Shown: positions 45,158 to 54,051, counted from the first letter of the stretch. The stretch is DNA of 64,000 nt from JABJGO01 sp963921245 (GCA_963921245.4 CAWUEY030000001.1:992001-1056000); one strand, 5' to 3'. Notes: a model not told the origin generated them from the sequence alone. Translations and numbers: made by a program.

Positions 45158-46425
45158 ACGCCATGGGTAGCATGATGACTAGTAAGGCCGGAGACAACTC
45201 GCTACAGGCGTTCGATGTGGCCCGTATCCGTGAAGATTTTCCCGTCCTCAAGCAGGAAGTGTACGGTCGTCCGCTGGTGTATCTGGATAATGGCGCCAGT
45301 GCGCAAAAACCTCTGGCGGTGATCAATGCCATGAAAGCCGCTATGGATACCTGCTATTCCAACGTCCACCGTGGTGTCCATTACATGAGCCAGCGTTCCA
45401 CGGAAGCCTACGAGGGTACGCGTGAGACCATTGCGCGCTTTCTGAACGCGCGATCCAGTAATGAGATTGTGTTCACCCGCAATGCAACGGAGGGAATCAA
45501 TCTGGTTGCCAACAGCTATGGTCGTAAGTTCCTGAATGCCGGTGATGAAATCATCATTTCTCATATGGAACATCACGCCAATATCGTTCCCTGGCAGTTG
45601 CTGCGTGATCAGATCGGTATTGAGCTGAAGGTGGTTCCCATTGATGACGACGGCAATCTGGATATGCAGGCCTACGCAGATATGCTGGGTCCGAAAACCA
45701 AGGTTGTTGCCATGACCCATATTTCCAATGCGCTGGGTACCATTGTTGCCATCAAGGAAGTCATTGATATGGCTCATGAGGCGGGTGCTGTCGCCATCGT
45801 AGATGGCTGTCAGTCCGTTCCTCATACGGCGGTTGATGTACAAGACCTGGATGCCGATTTCTTCGTCTTTGCACCCCACAAGCTCTATGGCCCCACGGGT
45901 GTTGGTGTCTTGTATGGTAAAGAAGATTTGCTGAATGACATGCCGCCCTGGCAGGGTGGTGGTGACATGATCATGTCGGTATCTTTCGAAAAGACAACCT
46001 ATCAGAATGCACCTTTGCGGTTCGAAGCGGGTACGCCGCCCATTGTGGAGGCTATCGGTCTGGGTGCGGCAATCGATTATGTTTCGGCGATTGGAATGGA
46101 CAATATTGCCGCCCATGAAGAAGGCTTGCTGCACTATGCCACGAGCAAATTGTCCGGCATTCAGGGCTTGAAGATTATTGGACAGGCGAAAGAAAAAGCG
46201 GCCATCATTTCATTTATTATGGATGCCGCCCATCCCCACGATATCGGAACAATTATTGATCGGGCGGGGGTTGCCGTGCGAACCGGCCATCATTGCGCCC
46301 ATCCTGTCATGGACCGTTATGGTATTGCTGCGACGGCACGGGCTTCTTTCGGGCTTTATAATACTATGGAAGAGGTGGATGCGCTCGCCTACGCCATCGG
46401 TGCCGTTCAGGAGATGTTTAGCTGA
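45154..46425 (+). CDS. sufS: Cysteine desulfurase SufS
   Basis: A group II desulfurase of 423 residues that supplies sulfur for the SufBCD scaffold. YLDNGASAQKP, NEIVFTRNATEGINLVA and SHMEHHANIVPW are family marks; the PLP lysine is in FAPHKLYGPTG and the active cysteine in VRTGHHCAHPVM, in the shorter loop typical of SufS. In this operon its persulfide acceptor is probably the SufU-like protein encoded next, as no sufE is present in the window. The start overlaps sufD by 4 bases and the stop shares its last base with the sufU start. Confidence 0.96.
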   Translation: MNAMGSMMTSKAGDNSLQAFDVARIREDFPVLKQEVYGRPLVYLDNGASAQKPLAVINAMKAAMDTCYSNVHRGVHYMSQRSTEAYEGTRETIARFLNARSSNEIVFTRNATEGINLVANSYGRKFLNAGDEIIISHMEHHANIVPWQLLRDQIGIELKVVPIDDDGNLDMQAYADMLGPKTKVVAMTHISNALGTIVAIKEVIDMAHEAGAVAIVDGCQSVPHTAVDVQDLDADFFVFAPHKLYGPTGVGVLYGKEDLLNDMPPWQGGGDMIMSVSFEKTTYQNAPLRFEAGTPPIVEAIGLGAAIDYVSAIGMDNIAAHEEGLLHYATSKLSGIQGLKIIGQAKEKAAIISFIMDAAHPHDIGTIIDRAGVAVRTGHHCAHPVMDRYGIAATARASFGLYNTMEEVDALAYAIGAVQEMFS

Positions 46426-46895
46426 TGTTTGATGATCTCAGAGACCTGTACCAAGAAGTGATCCTGGATCACGGCAAGAATCCTCGTAATTTCAGAAGAC
46501 CAGACGAGTTTACCGTCGAGGCCCTGGGCAACAACCCGCTTTGCGGGGATGCTCTGGTGGTCTATCTGTCTATGGATGATGAGAAACGTATCACGGATAT
46601 TGCTTTCCAGGGGCATGGCTGCGCGATTTCCATGGCCTCGGCATCAATCATGTCTGAACTGTTGAAAGGCATGTCGGTCAATGAAGCCGAAGCCCTCTAC
46701 AAGGCTTTTCACGATATTTGCACCGGCGAAAAGGAAGCTGATGACGTGCTGGTGGATTTTGGCGTCGAGACGGCTGAACGGTTGCATATGCTGTCCGGTG
46801 TGCGTGAATTTCCCATGCGGGTGAAATGCGCAACTTTGCCATGGCACACGCTGGACGCAGCGGTTCAGGGTGAACAGGAAGTCAGTACGGAATAG
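46425..46895 (+). CDS. sufU: SufU-like sulfur acceptor/scaffold
   Basis: A 156-residue protein of the IscU/SufU family. DHGKNPRNFRRP starts it; the three zinc or cluster cysteines are in NNPLCGDALVVYL, FQGHGCAISMASASIM and MRVKCATLPWHTL, with the conserved aspartate in CGDA. The residues between the second and third cysteines fit SufU rather than IscU, which has an LPPVK loop not seen here. It probably takes sulfur from SufS and passes it to SufBCD. It starts at the last base of the sufS stop. Confidence 0.93.
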   Translation: MFDDLRDLYQEVILDHGKNPRNFRRPDEFTVEALGNNPLCGDALVVYLSMDDEKRITDIAFQGHGCAISMASASIMSELLKGMSVNEAEALYKAFHDICTGEKEADDVLVDFGVETAERLHMLSGVREFPMRVKCATLPWHTLDAAVQGEQEVSTE

Positions 46896-46914
46896 TTTTG
46901 GATACGTGGGAATA

Positions 46915-47514
46915 ATGGTGAACTTTTTAACCAAATTTCTGTCCGGCAAGACCGATGGGTCGATTTCCGAAAACACGGAAACCGAGAGGGGTAAAGACGT
47001 GCTTGATGTCCTGGGAAATGGTGGCCCGTTGCTGGACGCGGCTGCTATTGAGGCCGCGCTACCGCCTGCGCCCGCGCCGACACCCGCCAGCGAGCGGCCT
47101 ATGTATTACACCGACCCGCACAGCGGCATGCCCATGCATGCGGCACCGGATATGGGTGAGTTAGAAGAGTTTGAAGCCACCGCAGGCGAGACGCTTTTGC
47201 CCGGAACGCAAGCGGCGGATGAGGATGCCGTGATTGAAGCGTTGCGGACCGTATATGATCCGGAAATCCCGGTCAACATCTATGACCTTGGTCTGATCTA
47301 CACCATTGACATCAAGGGCTCCGGTGACGTGAACGTGGAAATGTCCCTGACCGCACCGGGGTGTCCAGTGGCCGGTGAAATGCCGGGCATGGTTTCCGAT
47401 GCTGTCGCCCAAGTGGACGGTGTTGGTATCTGCACCACAAAGCTGGTGTGGGAGCCCATGTGGACCATGGACCGCATGTCCGAAGATGCCAAACTTGCAT
47501 TGGGTATGTTCTGA
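46915..47514 (+). CDS. sufT: SufT/MIP18-type (DUF59) Fe-S assembly factor
   Basis: A 199-residue protein. The C-terminal 100 residues form the MIP18/DUF59 domain: EALRTVYDPEIPVNIYDLGLIY, NVEMSLTAPGCPVAGEMP with its conserved cysteine, and WEPMWTMDRMSEDAK. SufT proteins help mature certain Fe-S proteins. The N-terminal 85 or so residues are Ala/Pro/Glu-rich, look disordered and are longer than the usual domain-only form. The ATG at 46915, just after GTGGGA, is chosen over a start at 46870 inside sufU. It lies between sufU and sufA. Confidence 0.9.
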   Translation: MVNFLTKFLSGKTDGSISENTETERGKDVLDVLGNGGPLLDAAAIEAALPPAPAPTPASERPMYYTDPHSGMPMHAAPDMGELEEFEATAGETLLPGTQAADEDAVIEALRTVYDPEIPVNIYDLGLIYTIDIKGSGDVNVEMSLTAPGCPVAGEMPGMVSDAVAQVDGVGICTTKLVWEPMWTMDRMSEDAKLALGMF

Positions 47515-47550
47515 GCTTATTTATGCTATAGTGATGTGGAGAGGGCGAGC

Positions 47551-47895
47551 ATGAGCGAACGACCACAATTACTGAGCCTGACAGACGCAGCCGCCGAGCG
47601 TGCGCTGGCGCTCATGGAGCACAGCGACAAGCCCGTTGTGGGGCTGCGTGTCGGCGTGACCTCCAAGGGTTGTAACGGTATGTCCTATGAAGTTCAGTAC
47701 GCCCACGAGCATTCCATGATGGAAGAAGTGGTCGAGGATAAGGGTGTGAAAATCTTTGTTGATCCCATGGCGATCATGTACGTGGTCGGCAGCACCATGG
47801 ATTACGTGGAAGACAGGTTCCACTCTGGTTTCGTATTCGACAATCCAAACGAAACCAGCCGCTGCGGTTGTGGTGAAAGCTTTTCAATTGGCTAA
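47551..47895 (+). CDS. sufA: A-type Fe-S carrier SufA
   Basis: A 114-residue HesB/IscA-family carrier that takes clusters from SufBCD to target enzymes. The three metal cysteines are visible: one in TSKGCNGMSYEVQY and two in SRCGCGESFSI at the end. The ATG at 47551 follows GAGAGG and is preferred over a GTG five codons upstream. It is last in the operon and its stop is followed at once by a hairpin. Confidence 0.93.
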   Translation: MSERPQLLSLTDAAAERALALMEHSDKPVVGLRVGVTSKGCNGMSYEVQYAHEHSMMEEVVEDKGVKIFVDPMAIMYVVGSTMDYVEDRFHSGFVFDNPNETSRCGCGESFSIG

Positions 47896-47916
47896 GGCGC
47901 ACGTTGAAGGTGCGCC
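47896..47916 (+). terminator. Terminator-like hairpin after sufA
   Basis: GGCGCAC and GTGCGCC are exact 7-base arms around GTTGAAG, directly after the sufA TAA. The following stretch GAGTTGGTTAATTTT is only partly T-rich, so termination may be incomplete. Confidence 0.5.
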
Positions 47917-47944
47917 GAGTTGGTTAATTTTCACCGGCTACAGG

Positions 47945-48124
47945 CTAAAGCGCCAGGGTCATGGGGGTAGCCGTGAGAAAGGCCGCCGGGATGGCCGTCG
48001 CCCGCGCCAGCGCGATACGAAGGTCTATATGTCTTACGAAACGGATTGCCATAACAGCAGCCGTTAGAGTGGCGGCAAAAATGACCAGGAACACTATTCC
48101 GCTTATTCCGGGATGGTAGAACAT
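47945..48124 (-). CDS. Possible 59-residue membrane protein
   Basis: An ATG at 48124, preceded by AAGGA four bases away, opens 59 codons. The product has one clear membrane helix (ISGIVFLVIFAATLTAAVMA, about residues 7-26), then IRFVRHIDLRIALARA and a second short hydrophobic tail. It is 57 bases downstream of the EamA transporter on the same strand and could be the last gene of that operon. No family recognised; a chance frame cannot be excluded. Confidence 0.35.
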   Translation of the reverse strand: MFYHPGISGIVFLVIFAATLTAAVMAIRFVRHIDLRIALARATAIPAAFLTATPMTLAL

Positions 48125-48181
48125 ACGATCCTTGCAGGAAGCGAAACTCGGTCCAGGATTGATCAAAGAGAATTCAACGCG

Positions 48182-49138
48182 CTATGCGATACCGGACGTA
48201 ACCCTTAACAATTTCGACAATCTGGGAAGTTGTGGGCGTACCATGGCTGCGCCCAGAATGGTTAGAACCAAGGCCGCCCAGATGTAAGTCGAGTGTGTTT
48301 CTTCAAAAAGGATCATGCCCCAGGCAACGCCTGCCAATGTGATGATATAGGCGGATTGACTGGCAAATACCGGACCAGAGGTCCTAATCACATAGAGAAG
48401 ACACGTAAACGCCGTTCCGCTGAGAAGCCCCGCGGCGGTGGCTGACCATTGCAGATGCTGCCAGTCGGTAAAAACAGGGATTGGCTCGGCAACAACAAAT
48501 GCAATGGGGCTAAGAAATAGAACCGCCGCGAATTGCCGCCCGAAACTCAACTGTACGGAGTTAATACTAGGTGGTCGCATGCCGCCAGCGTATACGTTCT
48601 CCGCCGACATGCTGACACTCGCAACAAGCGCAATGAGCACCCACCCCGCCAAATCAGGAGACGGCAGAGCCGTTTCCGGAAAAATCAGTAAACCCATGGC
48701 GATCAGACCTATTGCCACGCCTACAAAACGCCGTGTGGCACCGGTTTCAACGCGAAACAGAACCGACAGGGCATACGTAAACATAGGCATGCTGGCAAAA
48801 GCAATGGCGACAATCCCGGCGGGCAGATAGATTGAGCACCAGAACAGGATCATGGCGGGTGTGGCAACCCCGAAAACACCGCAGAACAAGCTGAACCCCA
48901 TAACACTTTGGCGTGGCCATGATGGTTTGCTGGACATCAGAAGGACGCAGCCCATTAGAACGCTGCTAATGCAAACTTGCCATAGGGCCAGAGATACGGG
49001 GTGCCCGCCTGCTGTTGCAGCGATCTTTGACATGGAGATGGCAAGCCCCCATGCAACGCCCATGAAAAGTAGAAGAATGTAGGCAATAATGCCTGTTTGA
49101 TGGTGGGTCAGTTCCTCTGGTGAAGGTGCGGACGCCAC
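48182..49138 (-). CDS. EamA/DMT-family transporter
   Basis: An inner-membrane protein of 318 residues with about ten hydrophobic helices arranged as two EamA repeats; the second includes AGLLSGTAFTCLLYVIRTSGPVFASQSAYI in pieces and ends IWAALVLTILGAAMV. Members export amino acids, metabolites or drugs, but the substrate cannot be inferred. The start is GTG at 49138 with AAAGG eight bases before it. It follows the DUF983 gene by 11 bases, so the two are co-transcribed. Confidence 0.87.
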   Translation of the reverse strand: MASAPSPEELTHHQTGIIAYILLLFMGVAWGLAISMSKIAATAGGHPVSLALWQVCISSVLMGCVLLMSSKPSWPRQSVMGFSLFCGVFGVATPAMILFWCSIYLPAGIVAIAFASMPMFTYALSVLFRVETGATRRFVGVAIGLIAMGLLIFPETALPSPDLAGWVLIALVASVSMSAENVYAGGMRPPSINSVQLSFGRQFAAVLFLSPIAFVVAEPIPVFTDWQHLQWSATAAGLLSGTAFTCLLYVIRTSGPVFASQSAYIITLAGVAWGMILFEETHSTYIWAALVLTILGAAMVRPQLPRLSKLLRVTSGIA

Positions 49139-49149
49139 GTGTTTAGCCT

Positions 49150-49524
49150 TTACTGCATCTCATCGCCGCTGAGGCTGAGGTGCCACATGAGATTCACTAA
49201 AGATCCTTTGATACGGGGCAACAACGTAAACGTCATCACCAGTAACAGGGGAATCCAGATCGACATATGAACCCATATTGACGGATGATACTGTTGCTCC
49301 GTGATTAGGGCGAGAGGCACCACGATGTGGCCGACAATCATGATCGTGAAATAGGCGGGCACGTCGTCTGCACGAATATGGCCAAGAGCCTCGTCGCAGT
49401 TCTGGCAATGATCGACGGGCTTCAGATAGCTCCTGAACAGGTGCCCGTCACCACACTTGGGGCAGCGTCGACGAAATCCGCGAAGAAGCACTTGGACAAC
49501 GGGACGTTCATTTTCTGAGGCCAT
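49150..49524 (-). CDS. DUF983 family zinc-ribbon membrane protein
   Basis: A 124-residue protein with an N-terminal zinc ribbon (CPKCGDGHLF and HCQNCDEALGHI) followed by two membrane helices (about 57-77 and 83-103) and a short C-terminal tail. This is the standard DUF983 layout, widespread in alphaproteobacteria and of unknown function; some members lie near cytochrome oxidase genes, which are absent here. The ATG at 49524 is used instead of GTG at 49536; neither has a strong ribosome binding site. Confidence 0.85.
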   Translation of the reverse strand: MASENERPVVQVLLRGFRRRCPKCGDGHLFRSYLKPVDHCQNCDEALGHIRADDVPAYFTIMIVGHIVVPLALITEQQYHPSIWVHMSIWIPLLLVMTFTLLPRIKGSLVNLMWHLSLSGDEMQ

Positions 49525-49699
49525 GGGTGTCACCACTGCTTGCCAAATGTTAATCTTAAGCCCATGTCATGGCAGGATTTTTGGGGCCGGTCAATTCCCT
49601 CGGTGGCAAGACTGCCATGCCGGCAAGACATGGGTTGGCGAATAGGTCGGATATGCCTATAGTCCGCGCCAAACACGGTGAAACCTGACGAGTAATCTC

Positions 49700-50830
49700 G
49701 TGAATACCCTAGGATTTGATAAAGACCCCAAAGATACCCGTGTGGTGGTTGCCATGTCCGGTGGTGTGGACAGTTCCACGACAGCGGCATTGCTGGCTGA
49801 ACAGGGTTATGATGTGGTCGGGGTTACGCTGCAACTCTATGATCACGGGGCGGCAATTTCGCGTGCCAAATCATGTTGTGCGGGGCGGGATATTCATGAT
49901 GCCCGAAGCGTGGCGGATGCGATCGGGATTCCACACTATGTTCTGGATTACGAAAGCCGCTTCCGCGAAGAGGTAATGAACGAGTTTGCTGATGCCTATT
50001 TGCACGGTGAAACACCGGTACCCTGTATCACTTGCAACCAGACCGTAAAATTCCGTGATCTGCTGGCAACGGCCAAAGACCTGGAGGCGGCAGCGCTAGC
50101 CACCGGACACTACGTTCGTCGTGAACCCGGTGCGGATGGTAAGCCGGAACTTCACCGGGGTGTGGATCATGGCAAGGATCAGAGCTATTTCCTGTTTTCC
50201 ACCACGTCTGAACAATTGTCGTTCCTGCGGTTTCCCCTAGGTACCATGGACAAGGCGGAAACCCGGGGCCATGCTAAACGCCTGGGACTGAGGATCGCGG
50301 AAAAAGTGGAAAGCCAGGACATCTGTTTTGTGCCGGATGGCAACTATGCCCGCATTGTTGAGCGACTGCGGCCAGGGGCGTGCGATCCCGGCGATATCGT
50401 TCATACGGACGGCCGCGTGCTGGGACGGCACGACGGTATCATCAATTTTACGGTCGGACAGCGACGCGGCCTCGGGGTTGCTGTGGGTGAACCGCTTTAT
50501 GTTGTCCGAGTTGAAGCGGATACAAAGCGGGTTGTCGTTGGTAGCCATGACGATATTCTGGAACAGCAGGTAAACATTCGGAATGTGAACTGGCTTGGGG
50601 ATACGCCGGCAATACCCGAAGATGGTGTTCGGGTGCAGGTCAAATTACGCTCGACGCAAGAACCGGCGCCCGCGACGGTTTACGGAAGGCTAGAGGGATA
50701 TGCCGACGTTATTCTGGATGAGCCGGAAGCCGGTGTTTCACCTGGCCAGGCTTGCGTATTTTATCAGGGTGAGCGGGTCATGGGCGGCGGCTGGATTATG
50801 CGGCGAGCGAAAGCGTCCACCGGTTCTTAA
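49700..50830 (+). CDS. mnmA: tRNA-specific 2-thiouridylase MnmA
   Basis: MnmA puts sulfur on U34 of tRNA-Glu, -Gln and -Lys, using ATP and sulfur relayed from a cysteine desulfurase. The 376 residues begin with the PP-loop AMSGGVDSS, and the two reactive cysteines are in CITCNQTVKF (first) and SQDICFVPDGN (second); GKDQSYFLF and FTVGQRRGLGV are further family marks. The start is GTG at 49700 with a weak ribosome binding site. The desulfurases in the suf operon 2 kb upstream are plausible sulfur sources. Confidence 0.96.
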   Translation: MNTLGFDKDPKDTRVVVAMSGGVDSSTTAALLAEQGYDVVGVTLQLYDHGAAISRAKSCCAGRDIHDARSVADAIGIPHYVLDYESRFREEVMNEFADAYLHGETPVPCITCNQTVKFRDLLATAKDLEAAALATGHYVRREPGADGKPELHRGVDHGKDQSYFLFSTTSEQLSFLRFPLGTMDKAETRGHAKRLGLRIAEKVESQDICFVPDGNYARIVERLRPGACDPGDIVHTDGRVLGRHDGIINFTVGQRRGLGVAVGEPLYVVRVEADTKRVVVGSHDDILEQQVNIRNVNWLGDTPAIPEDGVRVQVKLRSTQEPAPATVYGRLEGYADVILDEPEAGVSPGQACVFYQGERVMGGGWIMRRAKASTGS

Positions 50831-50887
50831 GGACTCCACCTTACGGTGTCTGATCTGAAATCGACGTTTTTCTGAAAGAGGAATTTC

Positions 50888-51943
50888 ATGCAGGACCGTG
50901 ATCGGGATATCGCCATGCGGGCCTTGGTCAATGAAGCTGCAGATTCCTATAACGCAACGGACATTGAAAAAGCTCGGCAAATCCTGGACGTCGTGGTTCC
51001 CGAGTACATCGATGATATGGACAACAGTGATCTTTCTATCCTGAACACGCTGGTGGTCATGGGGGAAGGCACTAACACGTTTAACCATGTTCTTCGTGCA
51101 ATTCGTAAAACGGCCGAGATTACCAACGAACCCGCATTCGTTGCGGGTTTTCGATACTTTCGCGCAGTGGCGGCCAGTGGAGCAAACGCCCGGCCTGAAG
51201 ATTTCCTGGGACGACCTACGCGCCATCCCCTCGGCAAACATATCTTGATTGCCTGTATTCCGAAGACGGGTTCCACCTTTTTACAGAGCTGCTTGATGAT
51301 GATAACCAATTCATCAGGTCCGAAATTAGGTCTGAGTTACGCCAACGAAGAAAACATGCTCCATCCTGAAACAGTGACGAGGCTGGCCTACGAAAACATC
51401 GTTGCCCAGGAGCATTGTCGGGCAACGCCTCAAAATCTGGCAATTGCGCAGGCTTTCAACATGAAGGTCGTGGTGCTTGTCCGTAACATTTTTGACAACA
51501 TGGTTAGTATGCGAGACATGTTGGCCTCGGATACCTACGGCAGCGTTGTTACGCTTTTTCAGAACGAAATGGTAGGTATGGACACGGAGACCCAGATGGA
51601 TGCGATCATCACGAAATGGGCTCACTGGCAACTTGATTTCTATACCTCATGGATAAGAGCGCAACGAGATGGGAAAATCAATGCGCAGTTCTGGACATAT
51701 GAAGATGTGATGTATGACAAGGTCGCGTCGATCAGAGAGATTTGCCGTCAGGCGGGTCGTGATGCTGAACCGCCGTTAATTCAACGTTGCGTGGACACCG
51801 TAGACGGGGATAAAAACCTTAGCCGTAAAAATGTTGGTGTTTCGGGACGAGGTGCTGAAACCCTGACCAAGGAACAGATGCAATCGGTTCGCGCCATGAC
51901 CCGGTTTTATCCGGATATCGATTTTTCACCACTTGGGCTCTGA
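50888..51943 (+). CDS. Sulfotransferase-domain protein
   Basis: A 351-residue protein whose second half is a PAPS-dependent sulfotransferase fold. The 5'-phosphosulfate loop is IACIPKTGSTFLQ (about residue 120), and the 3'-phosphate site is VVLVRNIFDNMVSM, where Arg and the later Ser are the family residues. The first 110 residues are helical and resemble TPR-like repeats (EKARQILDVVVPEYID). The acceptor could be a glycan, lipid or protein and cannot be told. It has good spacing after AAGAGGA. Such genes are often horizontally variable, but composition does not look different here. Confidence 0.8.
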   Translation: MQDRDRDIAMRALVNEAADSYNATDIEKARQILDVVVPEYIDDMDNSDLSILNTLVVMGEGTNTFNHVLRAIRKTAEITNEPAFVAGFRYFRAVAASGANARPEDFLGRPTRHPLGKHILIACIPKTGSTFLQSCLMMITNSSGPKLGLSYANEENMLHPETVTRLAYENIVAQEHCRATPQNLAIAQAFNMKVVVLVRNIFDNMVSMRDMLASDTYGSVVTLFQNEMVGMDTETQMDAIITKWAHWQLDFYTSWIRAQRDGKINAQFWTYEDVMYDKVASIREICRQAGRDAEPPLIQRCVDTVDGDKNLSRKNVGVSGRGAETLTKEQMQSVRAMTRFYPDIDFSPLGL

Positions 51944-51962
51944 ACTTTGGGCCTTGAATTGA

Positions 51963-53846
51963 TCATTGGGGGGACGCAGCTAATGGCGCGTCTGGTGCCT
52001 TAGCAAGGATTTCCTCTGCCCTGGCCGTTTCCTGCTGACGTTTCCACATGGCGGCATATGCCCCGTTCGCGGTCAGTAGTGCCTGATGATCCCCCCGCTC
52101 AACAATTGAGCCTTTTTCAAGCACGATAATTTCGTCTGCATCCACGACGGTGGAAAGACGGTGGGCGATTACCAGAGTAGTCCGTCTGGCGGAAAGCTCT
52201 TTCAGTGATGCCTGAATTTCGCGTTCCGTGTGGCTGTCAAGGGCGGACGTGGCTTCATCAAAGATAAGGATGTCCGGGTTTTTCAGAATGGTTCGAGCAA
52301 TAGCGACGCGTTGTTTCTCGCCACCGGACAATTTCAGGCCGCGTTCCCCGACAACGGTCTCATATCCGTCCGGAAGAGACATGATAAAATCGTGGATATG
52401 CGCACTACGCGCCGCAGTCTCGATTTCTGTGGGAGCTGCGCCGGGTTTGGCATAAGCGATATTGTAGTAGACACTGTCATTGAACAGGACAGTATCCTGG
52501 GGAACCATTCCCAATGAGCCGCGCAATGAGTCCTGTGTTACCCCCCTGATATCCTGATCATCGATGAATATCGAACCCTCGTCAATGTCGTAGAACCGGT
52601 AGAGCAGGCGGGAAATAGTAGACTTCCCGGACCCACTGGGCCCGACGATGGCTACTGTATTTCCAGCGGGCACCGCAAAAGACACACCTTTCATGATTTC
52701 GCGACGAGGATCGTAACTGAACCGTATGTTTTCAAATCTAATTTCACCGCCCTTGATAGTCAGTGGGGTGGCATCTTCGCGATCAGAGATGTCGGGGTTT
52801 TTCACCATCAGGCCAAACATCTGTTCCATATCCACCAGGGATTGTTTGATCTCCCGATAGACAAAGCCCAGAAAATTGAGCGGCATGTAGAGCTGTATCA
52901 GGTAGGCATTGACCAGCACGAAATCACCAACGGTCATGCCGCCGCGCGCAACGCCGTTTGCCGCCATCAGCATCACCAGCGTGAGCCCAATGGCGATTAT
53001 CACGCCTTGTCCGATGTTCAGATAAGAGAGGGACTCCCCGCTCCTGGTCGCGGCATCTTCATAGGCTCGGAGCGCACTGTCAAAACGCTTGGCCTCGTGA
53101 TCCTCGTTGGTGAAGTATTTCACGGTTTCGAAATTCAGAAGTGAGTCGATGGCCTTGGAATGGGCGATGGAATCCGACTCGTTCATAGCCCTGCGGTGTT
53201 TGATCCGGATTTCTGTGACGATTAGTGTCCATGCAATATAGCCAACGATGGTCGCGAAGGTTACCAGGGCAAACCAGATATTGTAGAGCTTCCAGAGAAT
53301 GCCACAGACCAGAATAATTTCCAGCAGCGTGGGCAAGATATTGAACAGGGTAAACCGCAGCAGAAACTCAATTCCCTTGGTTCCCCGTTCAACCGCTCGG
53401 CTGATCCGGCCCGTCTTTCGTGCCATATGAAAGGCCAGCGATAGTTTGTGCAGATGCCTGAACGTCTTGAGTCCGGCCTGGCGGACGGCTCTTTGCGCAA
53501 CCCGGGTAAACACGGCGTCTCTGAGCTCGCCAAAGGCCTGGGCCAGAACACGGGCGACGCCATAGGCGACGAGCAGCATGACAGGCACCACAATGACGGT
53601 GGGGACGCCCGATGCCTCCGGTGCGCCGTCAATTTTACCGTCACCGCCCAGGGCATCCACGGCATGTTTGTAGAAGATCGGAACGACCACATTGGCCAGC
53701 TTGGAAAGCCCGAGCAGGATCAGCGCAATGACAACACGGGCGCGCAGATTGAATGATTCCCTCGGCCACAAATAAGGCAGCAGGGTCCGAATAGTCTGCA
53801 TATCCTGAGTGATTGAATGGGTTTTGGTGTACTCGCGCCGTTGCAT
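51963..53846 (-). CDS. atm1: Atm1/ABCB7-type ABC exporter
   Basis: A half-transporter of 627 residues fusing a six-helix membrane domain (about 30-330) to an ATPase domain. Walker A is GPSGSGKST, the signature is LSGGEKQRVAIART, Walker B is ILIFDEATSALD and the H-loop is VIAHRLSTV. Segments such as RAVERGTKGIEFLLRFTLFNILPT and NFETVKYFTNEDHEAKRF are diagnostic of the Atm1 group, which in mitochondria and alphaproteobacteria exports glutathione-linked sulfur or metal adducts and so ties to Fe-S metabolism. It is 5 kb from the suf operon. An internal start at MQTIRTLLPY would also be full-domain. Confidence 0.92.
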   Translation of the reverse strand: MQRREYTKTHSITQDMQTIRTLLPYLWPRESFNLRARVVIALILLGLSKLANVVVPIFYKHAVDALGGDGKIDGAPEASGVPTVIVVPVMLLVAYGVARVLAQAFGELRDAVFTRVAQRAVRQAGLKTFRHLHKLSLAFHMARKTGRISRAVERGTKGIEFLLRFTLFNILPTLLEIILVCGILWKLYNIWFALVTFATIVGYIAWTLIVTEIRIKHRRAMNESDSIAHSKAIDSLLNFETVKYFTNEDHEAKRFDSALRAYEDAATRSGESLSYLNIGQGVIIAIGLTLVMLMAANGVARGGMTVGDFVLVNAYLIQLYMPLNFLGFVYREIKQSLVDMEQMFGLMVKNPDISDREDATPLTIKGGEIRFENIRFSYDPRREIMKGVSFAVPAGNTVAIVGPSGSGKSTISRLLYRFYDIDEGSIFIDDQDIRGVTQDSLRGSLGMVPQDTVLFNDSVYYNIAYAKPGAAPTEIETAARSAHIHDFIMSLPDGYETVVGERGLKLSGGEKQRVAIARTILKNPDILIFDEATSALDSHTEREIQASLKELSARRTTLVIAHRLSTVVDADEIIVLEKGSIVERGDHQALLTANGAYAAMWKRQQETARAEEILAKAPDAPLAASPQ

Positions 53847-53989
53847 GATCTTTAAACCTTGGGCGTCCGGCCTTAAGCGCCGGTCCTATGAGATAGTTTT
53901 CCTGTACGGCTTTTCAAGGATTAACATCTAATGCAGACAATTGGCGCACAGAGCAACGAGGAACAAAAGAAGCGCTGGTTTTTCGCGAC

Positions 53990-54018
53990 TTGACATGAGA
54001 ACAAAAAAAGAACATACT
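53990..54018 (+). promoter_or_regulatory. Putative promoter of the 73-residue ORF
   Basis: TTGACA (53990-53995) and CATACT (54013-54018) are 17 bases apart in an A-rich spacer, about 35 bases before the ATG at 54052. TACTAA two bases later is an alternative -10 at 19-base spacing. Confidence 0.45.
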
Positions 54019-54051
54019 AATTTTCTATGAACAGATAAATGGATAAAAGCC

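Noticed and set aside
45202..46134. 310-residue frame antisense to sufS
   Set aside because: Entirely within a well-supported gene; His/Ile/Asn-rich product is a mirror of sufS codon use and matches no family.
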